Below are positions 60,232 through 64,000 of a DNA stretch of 64,000 bases, piece by piece (positions within the stretch are counted from its first letter, which is position 1; the number at the start of each line of letters is the position of its first letter). A program made the position numbers and the translations under genes. Source of the DNA: Campylorhamphus procurvoides (lineage: Eukaryota; Chordata; Aves; Passeriformes; Dendrocolaptidae); assembly GCA_013396655.1 (NCBI GenBank), contig WBMV01007323.1:898106-962105 (forward strand). The letters are read 5' to 3'. The notes beneath the pieces are model-generated. The model was not told the DNA's origin, did no database searches, and was given only the letters and a program-made list of their open reading frames with translations.

Positions 60232-62197
60232 CTGTTTTCAGGCTATCATGAAAATGATATTTCTTCTTTTCTTGGAAGTCTGGTGAATAGACACTCAGGG
60301 AATAGCTCATGCATAGCAGCATGGTGACATCTCTGTTGAATTAGAATAAAATTTAAATATAGTAGGGAAAGGTAAAATTGAGAAAGAAATCTAGGATTTA
60401 GAATAACTAATGGATCTTTTGATTCCAGGAACACTGCCAATTCTTATATTTGCTCATTGAGAACAAAGGGACAAGTGAGCAGAAATTACTGATAGATTGT
60501 AAATGACACATAGGTCATTTCCCGAAGAAAAGTATAAATTGCACTATTCTAGTTGCAATGTAACTTTGACTTTTCCCTTACAAAAATAATTTCAGGATTC
60601 TACTGCATTTATTTTTTGTTGTTGGGTATGCTTTGTCTAAGATTTTATTTAACCATTAAATGATGGGAGATGACATACAGAATGAAAAGTCTGTAAACTA
60701 ACATATCTAATAATGCATATTCTATATTGTGAATTTTTTAGTACTCCTTCCTAAAGGACAAATATTTGGAAAAATATGTGGGTTTCTTCCTACCTTTAGG
60801 CCTCATGACAGAATCATGGGTATTTTTTTTTTCAGATGAAATATTTTTCCCTTAGAGTAGATTTTGAATTGACTCAAATATTCATATAGAATTAATGAAA
60901 TTTTCAGAGAGGAGCTAGATGACCCATCAAAGCCCTTTTGAGTTCCTTGTTTTGTGAATTCTAGTAGTGATTTCAACTGAGAAAAAGAAAAAAAAAAGAA
61001 AAACCTGAAAGAAATTTGAATCCATTCAAAAGATTAATGTTGATTTTTCTATTCTTCTATTTTGAAATATACTTCAATTTATTAAAAAGGGAAAAAAAAA
61101 AACCCAAAGCAAGACATAGCTTTTGCTGGATTAGAAAATAATTCTTCTTCTTTTCCATCAAGATGAAAGAAAATCAAAACAAGCCCTAAGGAATTACTAG
61201 CTTTTGATTTCCCCTTTCTTTTAGCATATAGACATAATTAAAAAAAAAGACATCTCCAAACACTGGTTTACGATGTCATTCAAAGATATATCTGGAATTC
61301 TGGAACATTCACTGTCCATTGAAATAAAGACATTCTCAGTGCTGAATACCTCCAACAAACCAAGAAACACCTACAAATTCTTATTATCTCTCATTAACAT
61401 TGGGTATACTTCTTAGACTTGTAATTGTTTATTTTTCAAATTACTTGTGTCTCCTTATTTCTTAAACTGCAAAGCCAATCTTTATTTCATTCTGAATAGT
61501 AATTTCTGCCAGATGTTTACAAGACTGTAATGAGAGCTTTTGTAAAATAGGGTTCCTTTCAGCTGAATAAAAATATCCAAATTTAATAGAAAATATTTCT
61601 TTTCTGATTTACTAAAGTTGATTCTTCTATAATGAGATTGCTAAAAAATTATGTTAGTGGCTAATGGAACTGGAAAGGATCATCCATCATTAAATACACT
61701 TTGCTCCTGTTGTTACAGTAGCCATATCTTACCATCTCTTGCATAAAATAGGTTTTTGTCATTAACAATATCTGAAAACTAGCAAATTCTCTTCTTACTA
61801 TCATGCAAGCAAGGGAAAAACAAGATGCATCATGAATAGAGGGAATAAATTGCTGTAAAAGATAATGGGTTTTGTGCCATGAGAACATTTCAGTACATAT
61901 CTAAACTTATGACAAAATAAAATATAATTGGTCTAATTTTTTTCTAGATTAGTTGGACTATGTCCAGGGAATCTCTCCAAGAAAGAAACAGTAAGTAAAT
62001 AAAGAAAGAAAAAGCAATCAACAAACCTTGTGTCAGAATTTTTGTACATAAACTCGTTTGGTTTTGATTGAAGAAGACACATTAGGGACCTCAGCAAGGT
62101 GTGCTCTTATAAGTATCCAAGGGGAAAAATTCCAAGTTTCTGAGGAAAGATGAGTAAATACTCACTCAGTTTTGCATCTGTTTTCCTTTTTAATCAA
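60232..62197. other. Non-coding DNA, nothing recognised
   Basis: AT-rich unique-looking sequence with A-rich homopolymers (near 60986-61000, 61090-61101, 61239). No gene was recognised. Confidence 0.5.
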
Positions 62198-62489
62198 GAG
62201 GACAGGAAATGAACACAGGTGTATAAATAGTTTTTATTCCTAGTGTTTCTCCTTTTTTTTTTTTCTTTTTCTTTTTGAAGCTTGGTTTAAATTATTCACT
62301 TTTCATCAGGCTGTGGTATTTTCAAATAAAAAAGTGAAAGCAAACGTGTTAACATAAGTTCTATTTGAACAGCAAATATATTGTGAATAAAAGATTTCAC
62401 ATTATTTGACTCTAATGTGACAAGGAGAGGGAAGGGAAAGGGAAAGGGAAAGGGAAAGGGAAAGGGAAAGGGAAAGGGAAAGGGAAGGG
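62198..62489 (+). repeat. Direct duplication, copy 1 (292 bp)
   Basis: Starts GAGGACAGGAAATGAACACA and ends in eight AAAGGG hexamers plus AAGGG. It repeats almost exactly at 62491-62770. Visible differences are one base (CAAATAAAA here, CAAACAAAA in copy 2) and two extra hexamers here. The internal T12 run is the same length in both copies. Confidence 0.95.
62431..62489 (+). repeat. (AAAGGG)8 hexanucleotide microsatellite
   Basis: Eight perfect AAAGGG units (62437-62484) flanked by GAAGGG and AAGGG. At least four GGG runs separated by three A meet the usual G-quadruplex pattern. Confidence 0.95.
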
Positions 62490-62490
62490 N
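62490..62490. other. Single-base N between duplicate copies
   Basis: A lone N lies exactly at the junction of the two copies, which suggests an assembly or polishing join and not one uncertain base. Confidence 0.95.
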
Positions 62491-62770
62491 GAGGACAGGA
62501 AATGAACACAGGTGTATAAATAGTTTTTATTCCTAGTGTTTCTCCTTTTTTTTTTTTCTTTTTCTTTTTGAAGCTTGGTTTAAATTATTCACTTTTCATC
62601 AGGCTGTGGTATTTTCAAACAAAAAAGTGAAAGCAAACGTGTTAACATAAGTTCTATTTGAACAGCAAATATATTGTGAATAAAAGATTTCACATTATTT
62701 GACTCTAATGTGACAAGGAGAGGGAAGGGAAAGGGAAAGGGAAAGGGAAAGGGAAAGGGAAAGGGAAGGG
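62491..62770 (+). repeat. Direct duplication, copy 2 (280 bp)
   Basis: Second copy of the preceding segment, with six AAAGGG units (62730-62765) in place of eight, then continuing into unique sequence (TGCCAGGATTTG). The minus-strand frame at 62589-62816, with its proline-phenylalanine repeats, is a translation of the hexamer and not a gene. Confidence 0.95.
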
Positions 62771-62934
62771 TGCCAGGATTTGTCTTAACATTGCTGCACA
62801 CCTCTGCAGTGAGCAATTATTCATAAGTAATGGGGAAGGTAAATAGCAGACTATTTAAATCACAGCTTTCAGATTGAGAATGTTATTCTACTCTAGATTT
62901 CTAAAAGGTTTGAAGCAATCTTTTCATTGTCCTG

Positions 62935-63050
62935 AATCACAGAATTGTTTGGGGTGAAAGGTACCTTAAAGATCATCTCAATCCAATCACTGTGCTATGG
63001 ACAGGAATACCTTCATCTTGAGCAGGTAGCTCAATCTGGGCCTTAAAAGT
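62935..63050 (-). mobile_element. CR1 3' fragment
   Basis: CACAGAATTGTTTGGGGTGA, then GGTACCTTAAAGATCATCTC, CAATCACTGTGCTATGGACA and GGAATACCTTCATCTTGAGC match, in order, the reverse complement of a CR1 3' end. It is short, decayed and non-coding, and its right limit is approximate. Confidence 0.85.
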
Positions 63051-63900
63051 GTGAGAAAGTTTAATTCTGTATAAGATTGTGAGACATTCAGGTCTAGGTT
63101 TGGAAACATCATTTCAGCTTTTTTGCAGATCTCAAGACTCCTTTGAATTGGATCCTACCCTCAGTGCAGTCTTTTTTTTCCAAGCATACCTCTAATTTGC
63201 TTCACACTTGTGTTTCTGAGAACATCCTCTGAGCTCTCTTTCTCTCTCAATTAGATTGATTGTGAATATGCGGAAAGGGAAGATTTTATGCTGGTAAGTT
63301 AGTAGATTGGTAAGGGTGAAAAGATGACTTATTGACAGCACTGGTATGAACAAATAAGAATTTCTCTCTATTTTGTACCAAATTATTTTTTTCAGTACCA
63401 AGCATTCAGCAAAGGCAGCACAAGAGCTCACAGTTCAGTTTTAGACCTGATTTGGAAAAACTTAAGTTCAGGCCTTGAAGTGTCCTAGAATTTCTATTGA
63501 AGGTTTAAGTAAATTTTGCAGTGCCAGGTTAACTCTGTGAAGTTAATCAGCCTCAGGCTATGCTGTGAAGTTGCCTGTAGGATCATTGACAACCATTCCA
63601 AACTAAGATTTGAGGGCTTATTTTGGGGAGTGCAATAGCAGTGGCCAAAAAAAAAGTCCAGGCAAAAATAAAAATGTATGTAATTGTGATGGGTCTACAT
63701 GACTGGTTACATTCATTATTCACCTCTGTTTCTGCACTGTTGGGTTTTTCTGGAATACAGGGTTTTATGTCAATTGTTATGAAATCTTCTCTCAATACCT
63801 GTACCCCAGTTGCTCTGATAATTCCAAGTCACAAATTGTTCAAGTATTTATCTGTTTCTCTCAATCTCTAGAGCAAAAAAAACTAAAGTCTTTTCAGCAA
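63051..63900. other. Non-coding DNA, nothing recognised
   Basis: AT-rich unique-looking sequence. Short frames of 70-82 codons (63583-63871, both strands) overlap each other and are featureless. Confidence 0.5.
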
Positions 63901-63944
63901 AATAAAAGCCAACAAAGAAGGTCACGTTCCGATAGGAAAGAAGA

Positions 63945-64000
63945 AAGCCACTCCTGGTGGGGGTCGAGCAGGAATGACCAGTTTATTAGGGGTGCATGGG
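63945..64000 (-). mobile_element. Possible LTR R/U5 end cut by window edge
   Basis: On the minus strand this reads into a poly-A signal (CTAATAAACTGG, plus 63970-63981) followed by a GC-richer block (plus 63945-63969). That order resembles the R/U5 part of a retroviral LTR, and composition changes sharply from the AT-rich flank. No terminus was identified and the rest lies outside the window, so this is tentative. Confidence 0.35.

Noticed and set aside
62589..62816. Frame with proline-phenylalanine repeats
   Set aside because: It is a direct translation of the (AAAGGG) hexamer on the opposite strand.

Overview
This window looks like avian nuclear DNA: AT-rich, non-coding, intergenic or deep-intronic sequence. 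The evidence is the repeat content. There are several 5'-truncated CR1 LINE copies, some ending in the ATTCTGTG octamer tail typical of bird CR1. There are also at least four LTRs, three of which match bird endogenous-retrovirus LTR types recalled from general knowledge. I cannot resolve the species or chromosome. No protein-coding gene, exon, tRNA, rRNA or CRISPR array could be supported. Open frames are short, and the longest ones lie antisense to repeats or are of the size expected by chance in AT-rich DNA.

Layout: 1-2433 is AT-rich DNA with a 44-base gap flanked by poly-A (2350-2393). A CR1 3' end follows (2434-2704). At 2.7-9.2 kb there is unique-looking DNA with a probable MIR/CORE-SINE relic (6262-6470) and tight hairpins near 7.4-7.8 kb. 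At 9181-9846 a complete solo LTR (minus strand) sits inside an older CR1 relic. Another CR1 scrap lies at 10.83 kb, three consecutive palindromes at 12.13 kb and a 45-bp tandem duplication at 15.94 kb. A minus-strand partial LTR (17225-17612) precedes the largest CR1 copy (19440-20385), which still shows decayed reverse-transcriptase sequence. A complete plus-strand solo LTR follows (21706-22337), then a locally GC-richer block to about 24.25 kb.

The second half is mostly unique AT-rich DNA. It holds a 150-bp imperfect inverted repeat (28431-28580), a 127-nt pure-purine GAAA tract (32201-32327), a plus-strand LTR of the same type as the one at 17.2 kb (36242-37001), a 139-nt pure-pyrimidine tract (41431-41569), another plus-strand LTR (44494-45124), a minus-strand CR1 fragment with recognisable ORF2 C-terminus (59728-60231) and a last CR1 scrap (62935-63050). 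At 62198-62770 a segment of about 290 bp is present twice with only a single N between the copies, probably a false (haplotypic) assembly duplication. The right edge may cut into another minus-strand LTR.

There is no gene network to describe. The window is shaped by transposon insertion and decay, microsatellite growth and short local duplications. The best leads are the long inverted repeat at 28.4 kb, the duplication at the N at 62.49 kb, and the nested LTR-in-CR1. I did not find a convincing new coding system.
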